Shown: positions 1 to 5,606, numbered from the stretch's first letter. The stretch is 6,542 nt of DNA from Candidatus Levyibacteriota bacterium (GCA_016182225.1 JACOXV010000014.1:1-6542), one strand, 5' to 3'. Numbers and translations: made by a program. Notes: generated by a model not told the origin, from the letters alone.

Positions 1-132
1 TATGCCAACATTTGGTTCAATTGTTGCAAAAGGATAATTTGCTACCAATGCCTGCTGGCGCTTCAAAAGCGCATTAAACAAAGTAGACTTCCCAACGTTT
101 GGCAATCCCACGATTCCTACAGATAGGTTCAT
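1..132 (-). CDS. ychF: YchF/OLA1-family P-loop ATPase, N-terminal 44 residues (cut by window edge)
   Basis: Translating the minus strand from the ATG at 132 gives MNLSVGIVGLPNVGKSTLFN and later NYPFATIEPNVG. The first part carries the G1/P-loop (GLPNVGKST, residues 9-17). The second (residues 32-43) is the switch-I stretch typical of YchF, normally NYPFCTIEPN. YchF is a TRAFAC-class, Obg-related protein that prefers ATP over GTP and is associated with ribosomes and stress responses; that is family knowledge. Only about an eighth of the usual length of roughly 360 residues is present, because the rest lies left of position 1. The start is supported by the purine-rich AAAGGAAAAG about 8 nt upstream and by the family's N-terminus. 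The gene lies 23 nt downstream of the SIR2-like gene on the same strand, so it could be read from that promoter or from its own. Confidence 0.93.
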   Translation of the reverse strand, partial: MNLSVGIVGLPNVGKSTLFNALLKRQQALVANYPFATIEPNVGI

Positions 133-155
133 ATCCCAACTTTTCCTTTCATAAA

Positions 156-1202
156 TTAAAATTCTCCTGGTTTTTTAAAATGTAATCTATTGAATTCTGC
201 AAAACCCCCATTAATCATACTCCCTTCTTTTAAATTGGTCGCCCATCCCCTTATCTCGTTTGATATAGGAATAGCTTTCGTATCTGAAACCACATGTAGA
301 GGTGTGTCTTTGGGAACAAATTTAAGTAACTCTTTAATTATCTCATCCCGAGCACGATAACCTATTATATATATTTCTTCTGCTTGCATTAGCATTTCCC
401 TCGCTTTACCTATTACTTGTTCATAAAAATCATTGATATGACTTAAATCTTTTTGAGCAAGAGGCATAAAAATTAGTGGATAAAAATAAGGACGCCCTAG
501 GCGCTCCCATACAACAGCAACATTTTCATGGCGCCATTGTTCCAATGATGGATCAATCACTTGAAGTTTTGAGAGCGAAATTGAACCATTCATAAAAAAT
601 TGATTCATTGCCATTTTAATCCTTAAAGCAGTATCGTGGTTATGTGGTACTGTTGGATCGGTATCTCTTTTTTCTAACAACCAGTTGACGGATCCATGCG
701 GTTTTACAAAATTTTCTTCAAGATAGTTTTCTATAGTAATAAATGTATTCCCGAAAATATCTTGATAAGCTCGATCTAACAAGGTGTCATAATTAAAGCT
801 AATTAGCCCAAAATTATTATTCGCATCTCTTAGATTTGATAAAAAAGATCTGTATACATTGCTTTCACTGTAAGAATTTGAAACGCTACGCATAACATTC
901 CAAAGATAAAGAACTTTATGTCCAAACAATCTTGTCTGATAATTCTTTGTAGCATTAACTTTTATATCTTTAATAGCATTCCATTGACTTTCCAGCCATT
1001 TTTCAACGGATTTATCTTCCCTCTTATTAACTTCTTGCCTAAAAAAATCGAGCTCTGAGGGAGATAACATATATAGAGATAACGGCTGGTATCGAGGATC
1101 AAATATTTCATCAATGAGTGGAGCTCTTGACGGACTCGTATTAGGAAATTCATTATTTTGTGACCCGAAAGATGCCCCAGCTCCAAAAATATATATTTTC
1201 AT
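156..1202 (-). CDS. Stand-alone SIR2-like domain protein (putative NAD+-hydrolysing defence effector)
   Basis: A 348-residue protein opening with MKIYIFGAGASFG, the glycine-rich NAD-binding loop of SIR2-fold proteins (GAGAS, residues 7-11). Further SIR2-like signatures follow in the expected order: ISFNYDTLLDRA (residues 134-145, with the N-x-D pair at 137/139), KPHGSVNW (167-174, candidate catalytic His169), and IYIIGYRARDE (277-287), matching the 'iiGyS..D' strand-loop near the end of the fold. I see no signal peptide, membrane segment or second domain. Relatives of this divergent SIR2 group act in phage defence (Thoeris ThsA, DSR1/2, SIR2-HerA, SIR2 short-Argonaute), mostly by destroying NAD+; that this protein does so is inference. 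The gene begins 18 nt after the stop of the HEPN-like gene and ends 23 nt before ychF. Its ATG lies 7 nt after an extended -10 (TGCTATAAT) with no Shine-Dalgarno, so a leaderless mRNA is likely. Fold assignment is fairly secure; biological role is not. Confidence 0.82.
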   Translation of the reverse strand: MKIYIFGAGASFGSQNNEFPNTSPSRAPLIDEIFDPRYQPLSLYMLSPSELDFFRQEVNKREDKSVEKWLESQWNAIKDIKVNATKNYQTRLFGHKVLYLWNVMRSVSNSYSESNVYRSFLSNLRDANNNFGLISFNYDTLLDRAYQDIFGNTFITIENYLEENFVKPHGSVNWLLEKRDTDPTVPHNHDTALRIKMAMNQFFMNGSISLSKLQVIDPSLEQWRHENVAVVWERLGRPYFYPLIFMPLAQKDLSHINDFYEQVIGKAREMLMQAEEIYIIGYRARDEIIKELLKFVPKDTPLHVVSDTKAIPISNEIRGWATNLKEGSMINGGFAEFNRLHFKKPGEF

Positions 1203-1218
1203 GAGGCTAATTATAGCA
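1200..1218 (-). promoter_or_regulatory. Extended -10 promoter and leaderless start of the SIR2-like gene
   Basis: On the minus strand TGCTATAAT (1218-1210) is followed after 7 nt (TAGCCTC) by the ATG at 1202. A TGn-TATAAT extended -10 can work without a good -35, and none is evident here at 17 nt. The predicted transcript would begin at or one base before the start codon. The box lies between the HEPN-like stop codon (1221) and the SIR2 start, so SIR2 may be transcribed alone as well as with its upstream neighbour. Confidence 0.55.
1202..1218 (+). repeat. 17-bp direct repeat, left copy
   Basis: TGAGGCTAATTATAGCA here is identical to 3233-3249 in the same orientation, about 2.03 kb away. This copy contains the extended -10 of the SIR2-like gene (read on the minus strand). 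The segment between the copies holds the HEPN-like gene and the two unrecognised genes. Confidence 0.75.
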
Positions 1219-1220
1219 AA

Positions 1221-1691
1221 CTATGGGAAAGTTACAGGATCAATATTATATTCTCTAATCTTTTTCTCGAACCAGTCTTTCTCTTCACCTTCAAGCATTT
1301 TCATGAAAGACTTGATGGTTAACTCCATTCTCGATTTAATCTTGATTACATTCCATCCTTTAGTTCTAATATTATATTTGTTCCGTGCATAGGTTAAATG
1401 CGAAACTTGTTTATTGGCTTTTTGGGATAAGTTACTAAGACCTTCCTTTGCTGGGTTGAATTTTTTATTTGGATGAATATAATCTAAAGCAATAATATCA
1501 TCAGGTTGACCACGGTTTTTATAAAAGAAATCAAATAAAGTCCGACTATGGATAGCAAACGATTCAATAATAATATTCTTCATTAGCTGGTCTGAAATCG
1601 GAGACATTAAAAATTCACTAGTCCTTCTAAACATCATGAATTCATAAATTATGTGCCCTACAGCCTTTTGTTTTTGTGATTTTGTTATCAT
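1221..1691 (-). CDS. Small helical protein, HEPN-like (putative partner of the SIR2-like protein)
   Basis: A 156-residue, mostly alpha-helical protein with no membrane segment. Two stretches stand out: IESFAIHSRTLFDFFY (residues 42-57), an amphipathic helix with a His-Ser-Arg core, and ANKQVSHLTYARNKYN (92-107). The latter resembles the R/K-x-x-x-H region of HEPN RNases and toxins, with Asn-Lys in place of the usual Arg-Asn, so an active site is not assured. Identification as HEPN is inference from helix pattern and these residues; I do not recognise a named family. The gene is followed 18 nt later by the SIR2-like gene on the same strand and preceded by a 32-codon micro-ORF ending 19 nt upstream. 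The ATG at 1691 has no Shine-Dalgarno. Small HEPN-type proteins often accompany effector genes in defence islands, which fits this context. It could instead be an unrelated helical protein that binds or regulates the SIR2 partner. Confidence 0.72.
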   Translation of the reverse strand: MITKSQKQKAVGHIIYEFMMFRRTSEFLMSPISDQLMKNIIIESFAIHSRTLFDFFYKNRGQPDDIIALDYIHPNKKFNPAKEGLSNLSQKANKQVSHLTYARNKYNIRTKGWNVIKIKSRMELTIKSFMKMLEGEEKDWFEKKIREYNIDPVTFP

Positions 1692-1710
1692 AATGGAAAT
1701 ACATGCTGTC

Positions 1711-1809
1711 CTAAACCCCGAAAGTAAGCCCTAGTCTTGGGTAGCTTGAATTTGAAGCTGAATTGTAAAGTTGGGTTAGTAACCTGACTTTCCCGATCCC
1801 TAAGTTCAT
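1711..1809 (-). CDS. Micro-ORF B, 32 codons, MNLGIGKVR leader-like peptide
   Basis: An ATG at 1809 opens a 32-codon frame beginning MNLGIGKVRLLTQLYN and ending in TAG at 1711, 19 nt before the HEPN-like start. Its first nine residues match those of the micro-ORF at 3077-3166 (MNLGIGTVR), with AAC/AAT, GGG/GGA, ATC/ATT, GTC/GTA and AGG/AGA as synonymous differences. A -10-like TAAAAT lies 6 nt before the ATG, the leaderless spacing seen elsewhere in the window. The second half (SNSSYPRLG and onward) has no recognisable features and may not be real coding sequence. It could be a leader peptide, the stump of a decayed gene family, or part of an intergenic repeat. Confidence as an expressed protein is low; the shared start is what is seen. 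Confidence 0.3.
   Translation of the reverse strand: MNLGIGKVRLLTQLYNSASNSSYPRLGLTFGV
1767..1791. repeat. Interrupted palindrome inside the 1692-1854 spacer
   Basis: Twelve-base arms around a single central G (1779): AAAGT-TG-GGTTA on the left and TAACC-TG-ACTTT on the right, with 10 of 12 positions pairing. It could be an operator-like dyad or an RNA hairpin in the leader of the HEPN/SIR2 transcript. It lies inside micro-ORF B. The rest of the 163-nt gap between 1692 and 1854 shows only that micro-ORF and AT-rich sequence, with no convincing terminator. Confidence 0.4.
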
Positions 1810-1854
1810 CGCTCTATTTTAACTCAACTGAAGTAGATATTAAAGAGAAATAAC

Positions 1855-2259
1855 TTATTTAGAAGGTACGGCCACAGATTTATTTAGTAACCAATCAGTA
1901 ATCTCTTCTGACGAGATTGTTCCGTAACGATCCGTCACGATATCGGGTGGGGCTTGTTTAAATTCTGGAACAGATAACATCTGTTCTCCCTCGCGATATC
2001 TATCTGCCAAGAGCACTGCCATTGCATAATATACTCTTTCATTTTCCGGATTATCTCTATAGGGCACCACGTTTGCTCTTCTCACTAGATAACTACTCCC
2101 AGAAGGACCATTCCACATACCAGTTGCGAGGTCATATAAATCTTTACCTATCTCTGTGTCTCGTGAGGATACTAAGATCCCCGCCATAAAAACTAATTCT
2201 CGTGCCCCATCCAGACTAATACCTAATGGTTGATGATTATCAGGATTTGAATTGCTCAA
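1855..2259 (-). CDS. Unrecognised acidic protein, about 134 residues, second gene of an overlapping pair
   Basis: I do not recognise this protein. The frame stays open up to an ATG at 2337 (160 codons), but that start would overlap the preceding gene by 98 nt and the extra N-terminus reads like a shadow of the neighbour. I prefer the TTG at 2259, preceded by AAAGGA with 7 nt spacing and overlapping the upstream gene by 20 nt, the kind of overlap that allows translational coupling; a GTG at 2277 is another option. Visible features are a helical stretch with LDGARELVFMAGILVSS, then SGSSYLVRRANVVPYRDNP, then VYYAMAVLLADRYREGEQM, and a C-terminal ISSEEITDWLLNK helix. There is no signal peptide or clear membrane segment; VFMAGILV is too short. 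It is expected to be co-transcribed with the 233-residue gene from the promoter at 2948-2975. Function unknown. Confidence 0.7.
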   Translation of the reverse strand: MSNSNPDNHQPLGISLDGARELVFMAGILVSSRDTEIGKDLYDLATGMWNGPSGSSYLVRRANVVPYRDNPENERVYYAMAVLLADRYREGEQMLSVPEFKQAPPDIVTDRYGTISSEEITDWLLNKSVAVPSK

Positions 2260-2941
2260 CTGTAATTCCTTTGTCACCTTGCGCCACCATTTCTCGGATT
2301 CTTGCAATACGCTTCGTAAAATCATTTGCTTTTTCAATCATTCCCGAATATGGACTTGTAAATTCAGCGCCTTCAATTCCGTATCTCTGATTATCCGCCT
2401 CTATCTGTTGTACATGTAAAACCATTTTTCTTGCTTGTTCTTCCCTAAACTCCGCGGCATGGACCCCTGTTTTTTCATCAACTGTATATTTCATTGCTCG
2501 GATCGCTTCATCAAAATATCTTAGATAGTCTTCAAGAGGCACTTCTGTCGCTGCGTCGAAATCAAAAGCAAATCCTTCTCCCCATCTACCGTCATTTGCA
2601 TATCCTGTCCATAAAACTCCATCCGGAGTCATAACAACTCCGTCATGGGTATATCCATCATCAGAATCAATCTCCCTATCTATAGCTAAACCTAATTGCT
2701 CTGAATTTTCATCATCCCCTCCTGCATCATCAGACCATAAATCGTCTGTCGTGGGGATGCGACCAAAAAAACCAAACCCTGCAAATTCACGTGCTCTTGC
2801 AGCTAACGTAGTCTTTACTCGAAGTCCTAGTTCTTGCCTCCATCCGAGAATTTCACTCGCATCTTGTTGAATATCCTCTAAAAAGCGGTTAGTCTCTGGG
2901 GTTGGAGATATTTGCGAATCTTGGTTAGTTTCTACTGCCAT
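2240..2941 (-). CDS. Unrecognised acidic 233-residue protein, first gene of an overlapping pair
   Basis: I do not recognise this protein. Its N-terminus is polar and glutamine-rich (residues 1-30). Next comes a basic helix around LRVKTTLAARAREFAGFGFF (40-59), then a strongly acidic stretch with DDLWSDDAGGDDEN (66-79) and DREIDSDDGYTHD (88-100). GVVMTPDGVLWTGYANDGRW (101-120) looks like beta hairpins with Asp-Gly turns, and the C-terminal third (about 137-220) is helical, possibly coiled coil. No membrane segment or export signal is visible. The start is well supported: a strong promoter has its -10 six bases before this ATG and there is no Shine-Dalgarno, implying a leaderless transcript. The TGA at 2240 lies inside the beginning of the next gene. 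The pair sits within the segment bracketed by the 17-bp repeats, beside the SIR2/HEPN-like genes, so an accessory role is possible but not shown. Confidence 0.8.
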   Translation of the reverse strand: MAVETNQDSQISPTPETNRFLEDIQQDASEILGWRQELGLRVKTTLAARAREFAGFGFFGRIPTTDDLWSDDAGGDDENSEQLGLAIDREIDSDDGYTHDGVVMTPDGVLWTGYANDGRWGEGFAFDFDAATEVPLEDYLRYFDEAIRAMKYTVDEKTGVHAAEFREEQARKMVLHVQQIEADNQRYGIEGAEFTSPYSGMIEKANDFTKRIARIREMVAQGDKGITVEQFKS

Positions 2942-2947
2942 GAACAG

Positions 2948-2975
2948 ATAATACCATTTTTTAGCGCCTTGTCAA
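2948..2975 (-). promoter_or_regulatory. Sigma70-type promoter of the 233-residue gene (leaderless)
   Basis: On the minus strand TTGACA (2975-2970), a 16-nt spacer ending in TGG, and TATTAT (2953-2948) form a near-consensus promoter. Only CTGTTC separates the -10 from the ATG at 2941, so transcription should start at or next to the A of the start codon. This is the clearest promoter in the window. Confidence 0.8.
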
Positions 2976-3010
2976 TCTAAATATCTATTTGATTGGGACT
3001 ATTGAATGGA

Positions 3011-3166
3011 CTATTCTCCCCTGTCCGTTTCTTTCAACAATTTCTCTAGCAATTCTTGGAGGCGGAAGTTTGATTTTTACAACAAACGGGAAGCTAATTC
3101 TTCGGCCTTGCTCAGGACTGGCAGAATGTCTATTTGTGCTCTTACCGTCCCAATTCCTAAATTCAT
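3011..3166 (-). pseudogene. Micro-ORF A: MNLGIGTVR peptide with an in-frame TAA
   Basis: An ATG at 3166 opens a 29-codon frame (MNLGIGTVRAQIDILPVLSK, then AEELASRLL) ending in TAA at 3077. The same frame continues without interruption through KSNFRLQELLEKLLKETDRG to a TAG at 3011. Both halves are amphipathic and helical with a similar composition, as expected for a roughly 50-residue protein broken by one nonsense codon; a genuine 29-residue peptide is the alternative. The first nine residues match micro-ORF B at 1711-1809. A GGAGG lies 16 nt before the ATG, too far for normal use. The opposite strand is also open here and is treated as a shadow. Product unknown. Confidence 0.35.
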
Positions 3167-3167
3167 A

Positions 3168-3226
3168 CCGTTAGATATTTTACCTCCATTCTAAATGATT
3201 AACAAATCCCGCTTAATATCTAACGG
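3168..3226. repeat. 12-bp perfect inverted repeat spanning the terminator region
   Basis: CCGTTAGATATT at 3168-3179 is the exact reverse complement of AATATCTAACGG at 3215-3226, with a 35-nt loop. The right arm is shared with the shorter terminator hairpin at 3207-3228, so the two structures exclude one another. In the minus-strand RNA the distal arm lies between a GGAGG and the ATG of micro-ORF A. Confidence 0.6.
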
Positions 3227-3228
3227 GA
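3200..3228 (-). terminator. Rho-independent terminator of the histidine kinase/response regulator operon
   Basis: Reading the minus strand from 3228: TCCCG-TTA, loop GATAT, TAA, a bulged G, CGGGA, then TTTGTT. This gives an eight-pair stem with one bulge followed by a T-rich run. It lies 14 nt beyond the response-regulator stop codon, as expected for an intrinsic terminator. Confidence 0.6.
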
Positions 3229-3232
3229 CAAG

Positions 3233-3249
3233 TGAGGCTAATTATAGCA
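3233..3249 (+). repeat. 17-bp direct repeat, right copy
   Basis: Identical to 1202-1218 (TGAGGCTAATTATAGCA). Here, read on the minus strand, it covers the last Leu codon and the TAA stop of the response regulator and again contains an extended -10 (TGCTATAAT). No start codon follows; the operon terminator does. Confidence 0.75.
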
Positions 3250-3604
3250 GAATGTTCTTTTTGATTTTATTTAGGAGTTCATCTATATCAAATGGTTTTT
3301 CAATGAAATCGTCTGCTCCTGCCTCCACCGCTAATTTCTCGACATTTGGATGGGCAGAGGTTATAAGAATTGGAATTTTTCCAGTAGATCTTTCTGATTT
3401 TAACTGTTTGCAAATATTCTTACCCTCCTGTCCTGATAATAAATAATCTAGGATCACTAAATCAGGACTTACGTTCTTAACTTTTTTAATAATATCTTTT
3501 CCGTCTGTTATGAGAGTCTCAACACTATATCCAGCTGTGACAAGCGTTAGCCTCATTGCCTCCAAAATTCCCTCATCATCATCAATAACTAAAATTTTTT
3601 TCAT
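3242..3604 (-). CDS. Stand-alone receiver-domain response regulator (CheY-like)
   Basis: A 120-residue protein made only of a receiver domain. The acidic pocket is at D8-D10 (VIDDDEG), the phospho-acceptor is Asp53 (LVILDYLLSG), the switch Ser/Thr is in ILITSAH (about residue 83), and the conserved Lys-Pro is K103-P104 (IEKPFD). The length is normal for a single receiver and no DNA-binding or enzymatic output domain follows. It is probably phosphorylated by the kinase encoded directly upstream: the kinase stop codon ends 3 nt before this ATG, so the two form one transcript. Single-domain regulators pass phosphate on or act through protein contacts; the downstream partner is not in the window. 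The TAA stop falls inside the right-hand 17-bp repeat, and a hairpin terminator follows. Confidence 0.95.
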   Translation of the reverse strand: MKKILVIDDDEGILEAMRLTLVTAGYSVETLITDGKDIIKKVKNVSPDLVILDYLLSGQEGKNICKQLKSERSTGKIPILITSAHPNVEKLAVEAGADDFIEKPFDIDELLNKIKKNILL

Positions 3605-3607
3605 AAA

Positions 3608-5503
3608 TTAATTTCTTTTATTAGGAATAGTAAAATAAAACGTAGAACCCTTTCCTTCTTTACTTTCCAGCCAAATTTTTCCTCCATGCCTATCGATTAT
3701 TTCTTTTGAAATATATAGTCCAAGCCCAAGACCCGAAAAAGTATTTCTTTTAGGATTTGCTGCCTGAAAGAATCTATCAAAAACTCTTTCTTGATCATCC
3801 TCAGAAATTCCTATTCCAAAATCCCTTACGCTGACTATCAAACTTCTTGTATCTTTTTCAAAACTCACAATGACCTTATTACTTTTTGGCGAATATTTAA
3901 TTGCATTGTTGATAAGATTAGTCAAAACTTGACTAATTCTTTCTTTATCCGCAACCACATCTGATTTTGATCTATCTTTTATTATAATTTTATGTTTTTT
4001 TGCGATACTGCCTATGTTTTGTGAGACCTCTCTTGCTAAATCCGAAAAGCTGAATTGTTCCATTTTGTAGTTAGTTTTTCCTGACCTAACATGTGATACA
4101 TCCAATAAGTCATCTATAAGATTAACAAGCTTCCCTATTTGCCTATCCATTGCAGAAAGATATCCTCCTAATTCATGGTCTTTTTGTTTTTTAAATCTTT
4201 TATTAAGACTTTGCGTAAACAACTTAAGGGAAGTAACTGGAGTCTTCAGTTCATGGGATGCAAGAGCAATAAAATCGTCTTTTCGTTGTTCTTGTTCTTT
4301 TCTGGCCGTAATATCAAAACATGCTCCAAGCATTCTTAAGGGTTTACCCTTTGAATCAAAAATTACCTTGGCTTGAGCAGAAATCCAGATCAAAGAACCG
4401 CCTTTCCCAAAAGCTCTATATTCAACTTTATACTCTGCTTTTCCTTCGAGGCATTTTTTGATAAGAGAATTTACATATTTAACATCTTGCGGATGAATTG
4501 TTTTAAGATATTCTTCAACTGTTCCGCTAAAATCTTCTTTTGAAATTCCATAAATCTCAAACAATCGATCTGACCACGTAATCCTATTATTTACAATATC
4601 CCAATCCCATATCCCGATCTGTCCAGCTTCAGTCGCGATTCGTAATCTTTCCTCGCTCTCCAAAAGCTCTTCCGCCGCCTTTCTTCTTTCTGTAATATCG
4701 CGGAAATTTACAACGATTGCCCCCACCTCGGGCTCATTCAAAAGATTTGTTCCTGTTGCCTCAATCCATTTATAACTTCCGTCTTTATGCCTAACCCGAA
4801 GCTCCAGTGTTTCAGAACTTTTGGGTTTTAAGATAAGCCTAGCAAGAGTTTTCAAAACAAGCGGAACATCAAAGGGATGAATAAATTTAATTCCGGACAT
4901 TCCTAAAAATTCTTTGTAGTCTCTTCCAAAAAGCCGAATCATAGAAGGAGTTGCATACAAAATCTTTGCCGATCGATCTACTAAAGCTACTACTTCCCAA
5001 CTTTTTTCTACAAGTGCACGAAACTTTTTTTCACTTTGCTCAAGTGTTTTTGTTCTTTCCGCTATCCTTTCTTCTAGTTCTTCTGCTATTTTTTTATATT
5101 TTTCTTCTATCTCTTTCCTACCTGTTATGTCCAAAGAAGCATTAAGTACCGACTCTACTTTTCCTTTTTCATCTCTAAAAAAAACACTTCCATCAGTATG
5201 AAGCCATCTATATGTTCCATTCTTATGTTTCATCCGATATTCAAAGCTGACAATTGGATTGCGGTCTGAAGAATGTCTTTTTTTATTTGCTTCTCTTAAA
5301 GCTTTACTATTTTCCAGAAGAAGACGCGACATGTCATCGGGATGAACAAGAGAGCTGACAAATTTTAGTCCTTTCTTAGTAAAATCAGATGGAGTGTAAC
5401 CTAATAGTTTTTTAATTGCGCGATTTACATAAACGTACTCTTCGGTTTTGATGTTGTAAACCGCGATCATTGCAGGAACCGAATCCGCAATTTCCCGAAA
5501 CAA
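3608..5503 (-). CDS. Cytosolic three-PAS sensor histidine kinase
   Basis: A 631-residue hybrid-free sensor kinase. There are three PAS/PAC modules: about 1-128 (ending in LDITGRKEIEE), 160-275 (ending in FRDITERRKAAEE) and 285-405 (ending in FDITARKEQEQ). Charged helices lie between them, including a probable coiled coil at 130-160. The HisKA box is FIALASHELKTPVTSLK with phospho-acceptor His417. The HATPase domain shows the N box (LTNLINNAIKYSP, Asn533), G1 (DFGIGI, 561-566), the F box (VFDRFFQ) and G2 (GLGLGLYIS, 591-599). No transmembrane segment or signal peptide is seen, so it should sense an intracellular signal; the PAS ligand cannot be told from sequence. The kinase is followed 3 nt later by its likely receiver partner. 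The start is uncertain: the listed TTG has only a distant GAGGA, and the frame continues 12 codons upstream to an ATT at 5539 in a leaderless promoter context. Confidence 0.94.
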   Translation of the reverse strand: MFREIADSVPAMIAVYNIKTEEYVYVNRAIKKLLGYTPSDFTKKGLKFVSSLVHPDDMSRLLLENSKALREANKKRHSSDRNPIVSFEYRMKHKNGTYRWLHTDGSVFFRDEKGKVESVLNASLDITGRKEIEEKYKKIAEELEERIAERTKTLEQSEKKFRALVEKSWEVVALVDRSAKILYATPSMIRLFGRDYKEFLGMSGIKFIHPFDVPLVLKTLARLILKPKSSETLELRVRHKDGSYKWIEATGTNLLNEPEVGAIVVNFRDITERRKAAEELLESEERLRIATEAGQIGIWDWDIVNNRITWSDRLFEIYGISKEDFSGTVEEYLKTIHPQDVKYVNSLIKKCLEGKAEYKVEYRAFGKGGSLIWISAQAKVIFDSKGKPLRMLGACFDITARKEQEQRKDDFIALASHELKTPVTSLKLFTQSLNKRFKKQKDHELGGYLSAMDRQIGKLVNLIDDLLDVSHVRSGKTNYKMEQFSFSDLAREVSQNIGSIAKKHKIIIKDRSKSDVVADKERISQVLTNLINNAIKYSPKSNKVIVSFEKDTRSLIVSVRDFGIGISEDDQERVFDRFFQAANPKRNTFSGLGLGLYISKEIIDRHGGKIWLESKEGKGSTFYFTIPNKRN

Positions 5504-5545
5504 ATCAAGGTTATTCCTCGAAGGAGTCTTTATTTTAATGAGACT

Positions 5546-5574
5546 AATTTACACAATTTATTAAAAAAACACAA
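5546..5574 (-). promoter_or_regulatory. Probable promoter of the kinase/regulator operon
   Basis: On the minus strand TTGTGT (5574-5569), a 17-nt spacer ending in TGTG, and TAAATT (5551-5546) make a moderate promoter. Six bases later (AGTCTC) comes ATT at 5539, in frame with the kinase. The sequence from the -10 into the gene resembles the SIR2 promoter start (AATTAGCCTCATGAAAATA against AATTAGTCTCATTAAAATA). Confidence 0.45.
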
Positions 5575-5579
5575 ACCAA

Positions 5580-5606
5580 TTGAATCATGGGGTAAAAAAA
5601 TATACT
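5580..5606 (+). promoter_or_regulatory. Probable promoter of the VIT1/CCC1-like gene
   Basis: TTGAAT (5580-5585), a short 15-nt spacer, and TATACT (5601-5606) precede the GTG start at 5615 by 8 nt. There is no Shine-Dalgarno, so the mRNA is probably leaderless or nearly so. It lies back to back with the kinase promoter in a 75-nt divergent gap, so the two could influence each other. Confidence 0.5.

Noticed and set aside
1..132. Resemblance of the YchF start (MNLSVGIVG) to the MNLGIGxVR micro-ORFs
   Set aside because: Five of nine residues agree, but the codons differ and the YchF start is fully explained by its own family, so chance similarity is likely.
962..1392. Alternative frames over the SIR2-like and HEPN-like genes (962-1186 minus, 1114-1392 plus)
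   Set aside because: They lie inside well-supported genes in other frames and show no family features.
2260..2337. ATG at 2337 as the start of the second unknown gene
   Set aside because: It would overlap the upstream gene by 98 nt with no ribosome site; the TTG at 2259 has AAAGGA at good spacing and a short overlap. Not fully excluded.
3011..3166. Recoded stop codons (alternative genetic code)
   Set aside because: The internal stop is TAA, while the CPR code change known to me is UGA to Gly; TGA, TAA and TAG all act as plausible terminators of genes here.
2989..3194. Open plus-strand frames (61 and 62 codons) opposite micro-ORF A
   Set aside because: No promoter or ribosome site, low-complexity hydrophobic composition, and they mirror the minus-strand micro-ORF and terminator.
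4951..5145. Plus-strand frame of 64 codons opposite the kinase
   Set aside because: Phe/Leu-rich shadow of the Lys/Glu-rich coiled-coil codons of the kinase linker.
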